From Simmondsia chinensis (lineage: Eukaryota; Streptophyta; Magnoliopsida; Caryophyllales; Simmondsiaceae), in the NCBI GenBank assembly GCA_018398585.1, contig JAGTTD010000001.1, positions 13,456,501 to 13,520,500 of the forward strand: a stretch of 64,000 bases of DNA. Direction: 5' to 3'. The notes beneath the pieces are model-generated. The model was not told the DNA's origin, ran no database searches, and saw only the letters and a list, made by a program, of their open reading frames with translations. Numbering within the stretch: position 1 is the first letter of the stretch; the number at the start of each line of letters is the position of its first letter. The position numbers were made by a program, and so were the translations under genes. Positions 10,671 through 19,637 of the stretch are shown here, piece by piece.

Positions 10671-11348
10671 GTGCTATTTGAGCATATCCCTAGAGAGCAA
10701 AACAAAGTAGCCAATGACTTAGCTAAGTTAGCTTCAAGGTACAAGTTGCCCCGGACTTGGTGCGAAGACACCATGGTCATCATGGCTAAGGTGTTGGACC
10801 ATGACATTGAATTCGCTAAGTCTTCCAGTTTTGAGAGTGAAGTCATGCCAAGTGAACACTTGGATTGCTTTGACAGCCATCAAATTGTCGTAAGTGAACA
10901 TAAGGTCTAGAGGAAGCCTTTAATGGATTACTTCAAGAACACTCAAGATTACATTAAGGACAAAAAAATGAAAATGAGAGCTCAAAGATTCCATCTAGAC
11001 GACGAATATGGAGAGTTATATAAAAGGGACGCTAGTGGAGTGCTTCTCAGGTGCTTTGACTTGGACGAAGCAATGCTAATGATGATAAGAGTCCATGAGG
11101 GTATCTGTGGTTCCCATCTAGCTGGTAACAAGATACACTGGCTCATCAAACATTATGGCTAATACTGGCCATCAAGGATGAATGATTGCGTAAAGTACAC
11201 CAAGGGGTGTAGAGCATAACATGGACACGTACTAAGAGTCCCTGCAGCTGAGATGCATGCTATTGTCAAATTGTAGCCCTTCAAAGATTTGGCAATGGAC
11301 ATCATCGGGAAAATTAACCCCCCTTCAAGCAAACAACATTGTTACATC
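10671..11348 (+). pseudogene. Tat-like RNase H end and integrase N-terminus
   Basis: The first part contains FEHIPREQNKVANDLAKLAS, the last RNase H segment with the conserved Asp. The next open piece (10923-11162) holds the HYHLDDE-like region (RFHLDDEYGELYKRD) and the integrase zinc-binding start with H-E-G-I-C-G-S-H, followed by WPSRMNDCVKYTKGC. The first core Asp (AMDIIGKI) is at about 11294. Element NA1 is inserted right after this point, inside the catalytic core, and the frame resumes at 15959. Confidence 0.7.
11344..11348. repeat. Target-site duplication of NA1 (left), ACATC
   Basis: ACATC directly precedes the TGTTAC end of the 5' LTR and is repeated directly after the 3' LTR. Five bp is the normal integrase footprint of Ty3/gypsy elements. 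Confidence 0.95.
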
Positions 11349-11799
11349 TGTTACAAATCGAGAATCAGTTTTAATCTGGGCTGCTTGATATTTCTGTTAC
11401 TGATGCTGCTAGGGAGCCTGTTCTATTGCTGATGCTGCTGCACATTGCTGTTTAGTTGGCGCCAATTGTACTAAATGGAATATTAGTTAGTAGTTTACAT
11501 ACTAGATTGTTCTAAGGGTTGTTAAGGTTCATTGCATTTACTTGTTTAGCTTGCCATAAATAGGTAAAGGATGTAATGGTTCAATTCAATCAATGAAATC
11601 TGAAACATAAATCTCAATTGAGATTAAACTTCTCTCTCTCATCTCATTCTCTCTATTTCTCATCTAATTTCCCTTCTTTCTCTCATCTAATTCTAAATTC
11701 TAACTTCTCATCTCAATTTTCAATTCTTTCTCATCTCATATTCTCAATTCTATCCAATTTATATTAGTTTACGTTCGAGGTTCGAGCCCGAGCGTAACA
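11349..11799 (+). repeat. NA1 5' LTR (451 bp)
   Basis: Starts TGTTACAAATCG and ends GAGCGTAACA. A TATA-like CATAAATAGG lies near 11553, and the following R/U5 region is built from repeats of TTCTCATCT and related CT-rich words. It is the same length as the 3' copy, with about 15 substitutions between them. Confidence 0.95.
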
Positions 11800-11801
11800 A
11801 G

Positions 11802-11813
11802 TGGTATCAGAGC
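11802..11813 (+). other. NA1 primer binding site, tRNA-iMet
   Basis: TGGTATCAGAGC is the complement of the 3' end of plant initiator methionine tRNA. It lies 2 nt after the LTR, the same spacing as in CHR1 and NA2. Confidence 0.92.
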
Positions 11814-12837
11814 CTCGTTCGGCTTCCGACCGAGTGCGTAATAAAAAAAAATATCAAAAATTAAAATTGGTGCCGGATTGCTGCAGATCCATAATTAGTG
11901 ATCTTCTGCATTGCTTATCAAATTGAATTTGGCTGAAATTAAGTTGCGGTTGAAGTGAAGATCGAATCCAGTACTGAAAGGAGCTAATCAAGTGCAGATT
12001 TCTGATCAAACATTTAGAACTTGATCTGGAAATTCAGAAGTTGATTGATCACATTCAGATTTTGGGGAATTCCAGTTCAAATTAATCAGCATTGAACAAA
12101 TTGACAAGCCGATCTGGTGCAGCTTGCAGAGATCGGTTCAAGGTCAATCCAATCTGTTGGAGAAGAAGTTAAAAGTGACCTAATTGATCCACATTACACT
12201 TGATCATCATCACAAGATCAGAATCCAGCTAAATCGAGGTTTAGTCAGATTCTACAAATTAGAAATGAAAGTTGAGGTAACTGCTTTCTGACTACCAGGT
12301 CAAATTCGATTCGAATTTGTATTTTTGTGGCTGGTTTGTGTTGATAAACATAGAAGTAGTAAGAACTCATCAGAATCTGCGTTTGATTCTTAAGAATTAT
12401 ATGTTATTGAGTGGAGATTGGGGTAGGCGAAATTCTGACAACGAAAGCGAAATTCTGACAGAGTTTCTAAAGAGTCGAAATCCGATTTCGTTCCTGAAGA
12501 TTGCTTTGAATATTGTGTTGAGGACTTGATTGCGATCTTGAATCGAGTTAATTCAGAATTGTAAGTCTGAATACTCAAGAAAGAGTTGCGGTTAAGGTTC
12601 GTTCGAAGTTAGGGTAGTCGACAACTTTGTGCGCGAAAATCTGCAAGCTAGGGTTTGTAATCTGTGATGATTTTCGGACCGATAGCAAAGGCTTGTTTGT
12701 TCGAAAGAAGGATTAGAGCTTCATTAAGCAATCGATTGTTGAAGAGTTGCGAAACAAGTTTGACATTTTTGCGATTTTCGAACTTGAGTTCTGCGAACTA
12801 ATCTGATTTCAGATCGAAGTTTTGTTGTCCATTGCAA
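11814..12837 (+). other. NA1 5' leader
   Basis: About 1 kb without a good coding frame. It shares patches with the NA2 leader, for example TTCAGAATTGTAAGTCTGA followed by TACTCAAGAAA, and GAAGATTGCTTTGA. This conservation of non-coding sequence suggests packaging or dimerisation signals, but no such function is shown. Confidence 0.6.
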
Positions 12838-14028
12838 ATGACTGATGAAGTGAGAACTCGATCGAAACTTGGTGCAAATGCTAAAATCGGACCTCAGAAT
12901 GCTACTACTGAGGATCTTCGAGAATTACAGAAAAGCATTGATCAAAAGATGGACCAAATTCTATCATTGTTGTTGGGAAAAGATGTAAAAGATGCAAAGG
13001 TGGAAGATCGGTTACAACAAAATGAAGATAAGATTGTGAATTTGCAGGATCCGATTATCAAGCAAGGAGAATCATCGATTGAGCACCGGGAGGAAGCTGT
13101 AATAGAAACGGTTGTTGTTGATGATGAATTCATCCACGACAATACCGAAATTGATGAATACAAGGTAGAAGAACTTGAGGTTGAACAAGCAATTGAGTTG
13201 TTAGATGTGTATTACTGCTGTAACATGCTGAGGCTAAATTCAGATAAGTCTAGAAGCTCTCTAGCAGAGGTTTTAGCTGATGAAACTGATGTTGGAAGTC
13301 CCTTCGATCCGAGAAAGAAGGAGTTACAAGTATTTGGAGGAGCTAGACATTCGGGGCTGCTGTTTGACGTTGAAGAAGGCAACGTCGGTACAAGCATTGG
13401 TGAAAAAATGGTTGAGGCTATGGATCATTGTGTAGTTAACATCACAGCCAGCTATAAAGACAGGAATTATACATTTCACAAGCTGCATAATTCATGTGAC
13501 AATGAAGTTCCCACTATCCCGGAATTCGTGTTGTTTCGGTTCACACAAAAGCACTTACTTGAAAAGATGATAATTGTTGTTAGTGGTTTGAAGAACTGTG
13601 GATGGTTTGAGGTGGTGTTTGGCCTCGGGTATGACCTCACAACAGGTGCACGAAGCCACGTAAAGGTAAAGGTTATGGCATTTGAAAACTGGAATAACCT
13701 GCAGACAGAAGTTGTCGATCTGGTGCAGCATCTGTTTGGGTTCGGGGAGATCGGTTGTGATGGCTCTGAATGGAAAAATCATATGCATAAGCGTCAATAT
13801 CTTCTCAATGTGTGGATGGAAAATATCCATGCAACATCAAGGATTAATTTGGCTGAAATTATAGTGCACATCAGCAGCAATTTTTGGAGCTGCTCATTTC
13901 TTATGTTGAAGAAATTTACAGCTGTGCTTGAGTTTCCTTGGTGTCATCATTTACTATACTTGATACTCATGCTTGAGTTGGGGGATCAAGAGATTAACAG
14001 GTTGAAACATAAGGCTGAGTTGGTGTAA
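12838..14028 (+). CDS. NA1 ORF1, unknown acidic protein
   Basis: A 396-codon open frame from the ATG after CATTGCAA. The first 100 residues include a short amphipathic stretch (ELQKSIDQKMDQILSLLL) that could form a coiled coil. An acidic segment follows (ETVVVDDEFIHDNTEIDE, about residues 86-104). The later half contains GSEWKNHMHKRQYLLNVWME and ATSRI. NA2 keeps the acidic block (ETVIVEDEFDHDNAEIDE) and the SEWKNHMHK box, so selection on the protein at some time is likely. There is no capsid, CCHC, protease or RT motif. It stands where gag would be and might be a highly diverged particle or RNA-binding protein, but I do not recognise it. Confidence 0.65.
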   Translation: MTDEVRTRSKLGANAKIGPQNATTEDLRELQKSIDQKMDQILSLLLGKDVKDAKVEDRLQQNEDKIVNLQDPIIKQGESSIEHREEAVIETVVVDDEFIHDNTEIDEYKVEELEVEQAIELLDVYYCCNMLRLNSDKSRSSLAEVLADETDVGSPFDPRKKELQVFGGARHSGLLFDVEEGNVGTSIGEKMVEAMDHCVVNITASYKDRNYTFHKLHNSCDNEVPTIPEFVLFRFTQKHLLEKMIIVVSGLKNCGWFEVVFGLGYDLTTGARSHVKVKVMAFENWNNLQTEVVDLVQHLFGFGEIGCDGSEWKNHMHKRQYLLNVWMENIHATSRINLAEIIVHISSNFWSCSFLMLKKFTAVLEFPWCHHLLYLILMLELGDQEINRLKHKAELV

Positions 14029-14279
14029 AATTTGAATCATGCTGTCAAGATGTGCTTCCAAGTTCAGCTGAGACCAAATTTCATCTCTGAAAAGTATTAA
14101 GAGTTCGAATGCCTTGCTTGGAAAAACATGGTGCATCGATTGGTGTTATTATGTCCTTTAGAAGGTGTAATAACTTGGTTTCTTCAAGCAGCTTCCACAA
14201 GGACATACAACGAGCTGCAAAATGTTGTTATGGACTGCAGTAGGTTAGTTATGCTGAGCTACTGAATTCTGCATCAACT

Positions 14280-15386
14280 TTGGTGGAATTGGGAAGGAAT
14301 CAAGGATTTATTGGTCATGTCATGAGTTGGGTTGGTAGGTGGTTGTGTGAGCTGAATTTGTTGAAAATCATTGCAGCAGGACATGTTAATTCAGCAAGGA
14401 ACCAAGTTCCAGTAGCTAATATGCAGTTTCGGCATGTCGATTGGCAAGTTCGGAATGAAATAATTCTGTTTTGGAGCTGTTCGAACGGCATTTGGGAATG
14501 TTTACAAGCAGAATTTAATGTTTGTTTCTCTTGGTTTGAGTTTGGAAGGCCTCCCGAGGTGTTAAGAGACCTCAAATGCATTCTTGTGTGTTTAAGGAAA
14601 TGCAAAACCAGTTGTTCAGCTCTCTACAAGCAGAAATGCAAAAACATTGAAGCACGTTGTGATTCTCAGCTGCAAGATGGAATTCTGAGCTGTGTTAATT
14701 GCATAATGAGGAGCTGTGGGTGTGTTATTTATGTTTGGTTTGATCAGTGCAGACCTCCTGAGGCGTATTATGCATTCAAATGCAAACTTTATGTCGAAAC
14801 AGGATGCCAACCCCATGAATCTACAGCAATCGGATGGGTTGTTCAAGGTGTCATCACAACTGTAAGAACTTCAGCAAGAATTCTGTGTGATCATATTGCT
14901 GCCCAAACAAAATTAGCTCAGGAGCATGTCATTAAGTTTCCAGTGCAAGTAGTAGCTTTCATTCAGCTGAAAAGTAAGCCACGACCGTTTAAGGTGCAGT
15001 TAGTTTAGCTGGGTAGAGCAGCCCACTCATTTTGCAAGCAACAAGATCATCTAGGCATTGATTGTGTTGGATCCAAGGTTACTAATCAGGTCACTTACAA
15101 GCAGCTAAATGTACCTGATCTGGTGCTTTGTTTGAGATCAAGAGCATTGCAAGCTGATGAAATTGAGCAGCAATTTAGCAAGGAAAGTATGCACAGGTCA
15201 GATATTGAAGTAAAGGGGTTCATAGTAGATCTAAAATTCAGGTGTTGCAAGTGGTGTGATAGGCTGATCTGGTTTGATCTAGGAAGACCTCCGGATGGGT
15301 TCAAGGCATCCAAATGCAACCATAGGAGCAAGAACAAGAGACATATCCCTATATACTTGACAAGATTGAGGCCAATTCCTCTGTAG
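14280..15386 (+). pseudogene. NA1 ORF2 with triple RPP motif, one internal TAG
   Basis: One frame stays open from 14280 to 15386 except for a single TAG at 15006-15008. It holds three copies of a 16-codon motif, W-F-x3-R-P-P-[ED]-x5-K-C, at 14532-14579, 14736-14783 and 15270-15317. Each copy is exactly 48 nt and all are in the same frame. The frame is rich in Cys and His near the first two copies (CILVCLRKCKTSC). NA2 has decayed counterparts (IFDRGRPPV near 46050; WYDMG, stop, PPE at 47562). The upstream limit is a stop at 14241, and the start codon is not obvious. The function is unknown; the repeated WF-RPP-KC unit may be a small structural or metal-binding repeat, which is only a guess. 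Confidence 0.6.
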
Positions 15387-15464
15387 TTACAAATTTCAGC
15401 AAGGGAATTTCACTTTCAGCTCCTACCTCACATCAATAAGTGATTTTCAAGTCACATTCTCTTT

Positions 15465-15502
15465 CATTCTTGAGGACAAGAATGTTCCCAAGGGGAAGGG
15501 AA
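15465..15502 (+). other. NA1 inverted repeat and polypurine tract
   Basis: CATTCTTGAGGACAAGAATG (15465-15484) is an 8-bp inverted repeat around AGGA. A 5-nt spacer, TTCCC, is followed by AAGGGGAAGGGAA, which ends at the LTR. The same layout is found in CHR1 and NA2. The purine tract primes plus-strand synthesis in LTR elements; the role of the inverted repeat is not known. Confidence 0.9.
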
Positions 15503-15953
15503 TGTTACAAACCAAGAATCAGTTTTAATCTGGGCTGCTTGATATTTCTGTTACTGATGCTGCTAGGGAGCTTGTTCTGTTGCTGATGCTGCTGCACATT
15601 GCTATTTAGTTGGCGCTAATTGTACTAAATGGAATATTAGTTAATAGTTTACATTCTAGATTGTTCTAAGGGTTGTTAAGGTTCATTGCATTTACTTGTT
15701 TAGCTTGCTATAAATAGGTGATGGATGTAATGGTTCAATTCAATCAATGAAATCTGAAACGTAAATCTCAATTGAGATTAAACTTCTCTCTCTCATCTCA
15801 TTCTCTCTATTTCTCATCTAATTTCGCGTCTTTCTCTCATCTAATTATAAATTCTAACTTCTCATCTCAATTTTCAATTCTTTCTCATCTCATATTCTCA
15901 ATTCTATCCAATTTATATTAGTTTACGTTCGAGGTTCGAGCCCGAGCGTAACA
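15503..15953 (+). repeat. NA1 3' LTR (451 bp)
   Basis: Direct copy of 11349-11799 with the same TGTTAC and GTAACA ends. Differences are mostly transitions, plus a few changes near the TATA-like box (CTATAAATAGGTGATGG here) and one TTTCGCGTC variant. Confidence 0.95.
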
Positions 15954-15958
15954 ACATC
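15954..15958. repeat. Target-site duplication of NA1 (right), ACATC
   Basis: Second copy of the 5-bp duplication. Host integrase coding sequence resumes immediately after it in the expected frame. Confidence 0.95.
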
Positions 15959-16746
15959 CTTGTGGCCACAGATTACTTCACAAAATGGGAAGAAGCTAAG
16001 CCATATAGGAATATCAATTAGTCAGACGTGATTGATTTTATCAAAGAATACATCCTATGTAGGTTTGCTATCCCAAAGACCATGACTATAGATCAAGCTA
16101 AAGTGTTCAATGTGGTTGAAGTTAAGGACTTCACCAAGAGTTTCAATATAGAAATCTTTGCTCAAGCCAATGGCCAGACAGAGTCAATAAATAATATTCT
16201 AAAAGGCAATATTGAAAAATGATTGAGGCCAATCCCAGGAGGTGCCATGAATTGCTACTAGATGCTTTTTGAGCTTATAGAACATCCAAACATGACGCAA
16301 CTGGGACAACTCCCTTCCATTTGATGGACGGTCATGATGCCATGCTCCGAATGAAAGTAACGGTTCAGTCTATTAGGTTGGCTCATCAAGGAAAGTTTTT
16401 TTAACTTGAATATGAGCAGGCTATGGTGGATGAACTAACAAACTTAGATCAAATTAGGCTTAACACCCGTCACAAGTTAGAGAAGCAAAAGAAGAGGGTG
16501 GCTAAAGCATATAACAAAGAGATCAATCTCTGGTCTTTTCACTTAGGGGATATAGTCTAGAAAGAGATTTTACCCATTAGCCAGAAAGGCTGTGTCTTTG
16601 AGAAATGGTCCCAAAACTGGGAGAGCCCATTTAGAGTAATTGAGGTATTTGGGGCCAATGCTTACTTACTCCAAGACCTAGATGGAAGAACTCAATCGAG
16701 AGCTATTAATGGAAGGTTCCTAAAGAAATATGTGCCATCAATTTAG
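15959..16746 (+). pseudogene. Tat-like integrase core and C-terminus
   Basis: Continuation of the integrase split by NA1. It begins with LVATDYFTKWEEAKPYRN, then FIKEYILCRFAIPKTM and the second catalytic region (TIDQAKVFN, where the usual SDNG-type box is degraded), then FAQANGQTESINNILKGNIEK with the catalytic Glu. After a TGA the C-terminal part goes on in shifted frames: PNMTQLGQLPS, then RHKLEKQKKRV-like sequence, then ENWEGPF-like sequence, and finally NGRFLKKYVPSI before the stop at about 16744. The enzyme would insert the cDNA. This copy is dead. Confidence 0.7.
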
Positions 16747-16842
16747 GATTCTAACAAGGAAGTCCTTAAGTGTAGATTCCCTAAATTATGGGCTTAGTTT
16801 AAATATTAGTGTCTTAGTGATCAATTCCATGATCCTCAGGTT

Positions 16843-16874
16843 AGGGGGGCTGGGGGGGAAAAGAAAGAAAAAAG
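16843..16874 (+). other. Internal purine-rich tract after Tat-like pol
   Basis: AGGGGGGCTGGGGGGGAAAAG and then GAAAGAAAAAAGG is almost pure purine, broken only by CT. It lies 100 bp after the pol stop and before the antisense ORF. It could be an internal plus-strand priming site or a simple low-complexity expansion. The 3' LTR is far away, so it is not the terminal tract. Confidence 0.35.
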
Positions 16875-17049
16875 GACCCAACAAACTGAGAGTCGTGTTC
16901 TACAAAAATATGAATTTCATTAATATTATCGGAGAGTACATGGATTATATACAAAAATAACACAAGCAAGTTAATTGTATGACCAAAATCTCTTCATAAA
17001 AAGCAAATACTAATAGAGTTGAGTCCTAATCCTCATTAAGGATTCCCTT

Positions 17050-17907
17050 ATGGAAGACAGTTGGCTGGTTGCACTGCTCAACTCGTGGCACAAGGAATTG
17101 GCTACTTCTTCAAGAGCTTCGTTACTTCTTTGGGCCTCCCTGGTAGCTTCCTCGAACCTTCCAACCATAATTCCTTAGAACGTGTTTTGTTTTCTCAGGG
17201 AAAGAAATTCTCTCTTAAGATGACCCAATCGCTCCTCCAAGGGAAGAATTTCCTCATCGAGGCTTCTGATCTCCTGGGATTGCTGAGTCTGGGTCTTCTT
17301 GGCTGCTTAGAGTTCTTCAATCAAAAGCTGCAGGCCGCTGAGGTCAGTTGAATGCCCCAAGTCCGTTATGGAATCTTTACAATGCTGCTTCTGTAGAAGG
17401 AGGGTTAAAACCTCATGGTTTACCTTCACAAGCACTTCCTCCAGGACTTCAAGTTCTTTAGCAATGGTAGGAGCAATCTTTGGGGCCTCCTTTAAGGCCT
17501 TCACCAGGGATATAGCTTGTTGGAAGGTGGCCCTTTCAGCTAGGGCCAAAATGGGGAGGTGTGCAAACTCTCTTAATATATAAAATTTTGGGGATACTTG
17601 GTCTAATTACTGAAAGGCCAACCTGCCACTTGTGCCCAGCTTCTCAAGAGGAACGGTCATCCCTCCAAGTAGTGGGCATGAAATGGCTCTTTGAGGTGCA
17701 ACCTGTAAATCAATCGGAGTTAGATGAAATCATAAATTTGGAAGACAACCAAGGTTAGGGGAAGCATCATTACATTTGAAACCTCAGCTTGAGGAAAAGG
17801 AGGAACTTGTGCTGGCATTAGGACTTCTATTGACTCTTCAACCGTAGGGACTTCTTCCAGGAAGTGAGCATCTGGGCAACAGTGCTTGCATGTTAGAACC
17901 AAGTTTG
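17050..17907 (-). pseudogene. Antisense PMD ORF, C-terminal coiled-coil part
   Basis: Third and last piece of the antisense ORF of the Tat-like element, read from 17907 down to 17050. It contains VLTCKHCCPDAHFLEEVP next to the CHR1 insertion, then an alpha-helical, Glu/Leu-rich region (LVKALKEAPKIAPTIAKELE, LEEVLVKVNHEVLTLLLQ, RSLDEEILPLEERLGHL, ANSLCHELSSA) typical of a long coiled coil. At least two stops interrupt it. The frame runs into CHR1 and resumes on its other side at 23357, so the ORF predates that insertion. A coiled-coil tail after a PMD is plausible, but its role is unknown. Confidence 0.55.
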
Positions 17908-17912
17908 GTTTG
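17908..17912. repeat. Target-site duplication of CHR1 (left), GTTTG
   Basis: GTTTG precedes the TGTTAAG end of the element and recurs directly after its other end at 23357-23361. Confidence 0.95.
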
Positions 17913-18199
17913 TGTTAAGTTCTAGATTGAATCTTGAGCTTAACCTAAGAACAATAGAATTTGGGATGAGAAAGAATTGAAAGGAGATGAGAAGACAAGA
18001 AATTAATCACAAGGATTAGCTATATTTCATTGGATGATCAAACCTTACATTAATCTAGCTCTTTATAGAAGCTAAACACACGGCACACGCCTCTACTACC
18101 CAACTACCCGGCTAACTAACTTTGACACCAAAAGATAATTCAAACGATAACGAGACAATTACAACTTATTACATAAGAAAGATAATTGGAAACATAACA
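17913..18199 (-). repeat. CHR1 3' LTR (287 bp)
   Basis: On the + strand it starts TGTTAAGTTC and ends AACATAACA. It lacks about 24 bp (around 18100) that are present in the other LTR; otherwise only a few substitutions are seen. The CT-rich TTCTCATCT words of the U5 end resemble those of NA1 and NA2. Confidence 0.94.
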
Positions 18200-18200
18200 A

Positions 18201-18237
18201 TCCCCTCCCCTTAAAAACATTCTTGTCCTCAAGAATG
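18201..18237 (-). other. CHR1 polypurine tract and inverted repeat
   Basis: On the minus strand, CATTCTTGAGGACAAGAATG (18237-18218) is followed by the spacer TTTTT and AAGGGGAGGGGA, which ends 1 nt before the LTR. The TGA inside the inverted repeat is the stop of the pol frame (FPSFHS, stop). The layout is identical to that of NA1 and NA2. Confidence 0.92.
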
Positions 18238-18717
18238 AAAAGAAGGAAATTGACTCAACAAAAATTGCTTCTCTTCCCATGTGGTGAATGATTTCTCAAA
18301 ATTGCTCCAGCAGACGCGAAATTTCTGGTCTTTGGCTGCTGTTCCTTGCACCTGCTCGATCACTGCAGCTGGTTGTAAGATCGACGAGCCATTGGAACCT
18401 ACTTCAGGAGGTCGGGAAGAAGGATTATGGCCCTTTTGAACCTGCTTTTTTAGAAGTGAAGCATGAAAAACTGGGTGAATATAAGAGTCGGGAGGAAGTT
18501 CCAGCTTGTAAGCCACCTTGCCAATCTTCTCTAAGATCTTATAAGGTCCAAAGAATTGAGCACAAAGCTTGACATTATGCCTAACTGCTGCTGTAGACTG
18601 TCGGTATGGCTGCAATTTCAGATATACCAAGTCCCCAACTTCAAAATTTTTGTCCACTCTCTTCCTATCAGCATACCATTTCATTCGTGCTTGTGATTGA
18701 TTGAGATTGAGCTTCAA
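18229..18717 (-). pseudogene. CHR1 integrase C-terminus and chromodomain
   Basis: A 162-residue frame. It starts in the integrase C-terminal region (RMKWYADRKRVDKNFEVGD, then VYLKLQPYRQ), passes the GPY/F module (FFGPYKILEKIGKVAYKLEL, then HPVFHASLLKK) and ends with a chromodomain-like segment (FRVCWSNFEKSFTTWEE near residues 133-150). In plant chromoviruses this domain directs integration to marked chromatin. It is joined to the integrase core upstream by a one-codon gap with a stop (18718-18720), so it was one polyprotein. The aromatic cage is only partly recognisable. Confidence 0.85.
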
Positions 18718-18720
18718 TTG

Positions 18721-19535
18721 CTATAAGACCTCTTTTCTTTGCTGAATTATGTCAGCCACTACCTCCATGTGTGTCCCAAAGCCTTGCAACCCAAAGAGTG
18801 ATGGAGGATCATATCCAAACAAAGTCTTGAAGGGTGTTGTACCTAAGGAAGTGTGGAAATGGTATTGTACCAGAATTCTGCCAATGAGAGCCATCTTCCC
18901 CACACCTTTGGGTGATTAAACACCATATTCCTTAGATATTGTTCGATGCATTGATTAACCCTCTCTGTTTGTCCATCGGTTTGAGGGTGATAAGCTGAAC
19001 TGAGGGCCAAGGTCGTTCCCAAAAGTCCAAACAGATCCTTCCAAAACTGGCTTGTGAAGATCTTGTCTCTATCAGATATTATGGTCTGCGGCAGCCCATG
19101 TAACTTGTAGATGTTGTCTAAGAACACACGAGCTAATTCTTCTGCAGTGACAGGTCGGGCTAAGGCAAAGAAATGACCAGATTTGGTGAAGCGATCAACA
19201 ACTACCCAAATTACTTCTTTCCCTTCTGATCTTGGCAAGCCTTCGATGAAATCCATGCTTCCGTGTTGCCAAACACCTTCAGGGACAGGCAAGGGTTGAA
19301 GCAAACCTTGGTATCTATGATCACCAAGTTAGGTTTGTTGACAAACCTCACAACTTTGCACAAAGTTAGCCACTTCCTTCTTCAAGCCGGGCCAACTAAA
19401 ATGAAGTTTTAACCTCTGATATGTCCCTTCAATGCCTGAGTGTCCTCCCCATGAAGAATCATGAGCAGCACTGATGACTTCTTGTCGTAGATCAGTAGAT
19501 TGGCCAACGTACAGATTCCCTTGAACTCTGATCAC
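18721..19535 (-). pseudogene. CHR1 integrase, zinc-binding and core domains
   Basis: The N-terminal piece (19535-19329) has the HHCC zinc motif: H-D-S-S-W-G-G-H, then QSCEVCQQ. After a stop, the core (19304-18843) shows all three catalytic acids: GSMDFIEGLP, ISDRDKIFTSQFW and PQTDGQTERVNQCIEQ. A third piece (18903-18721) holds HTSLGTTPFKTLFGYDPPS. Two stops and a frameshift near 18850-18900 break the frame. The enzyme joins cDNA ends to the target and would make the 5-bp duplications seen here. Confidence 0.9.
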
Positions 19536-19637
19536 ACCTCGGGTTACAGAAATGCCTGTTTCAGCAGCTAGATTGCTCGCCTTGCCAATGCTTGCTCCAA
19601 CAATGTATTCTTGTGCAAAGGTGTCATTCTCATAGGA

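Larger units (their letters stand above)
11349..15953 (+). mobile_element. NA1: complete non-autonomous LTR retrotransposon
   Basis: A 4,605-bp unit with two 451-bp LTRs that start TGTTAC and end GTAACA, a 5-bp target duplication, a tRNA-iMet primer site and a polypurine tract. The interior has two long frames but no RT, RNase H, integrase or protease motif in any frame I read. It therefore must be moved by enzymes from another element. Its terminal features (primer spacing, hairpin, purine tract, CT-rich U5) match those of CHR1 at 17913-23356. NA2 at 43069-47833 is a diverged relative. The LTRs differ at about 15 positions by eye, so the insertion is not very recent. Confidence 0.93.

Noticed and set aside
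12317..12578. Short frames on both strands in the NA1 leader
   Set aside because: They overlap each other, have no shared motif with NA2 and lie in the non-coding leader.
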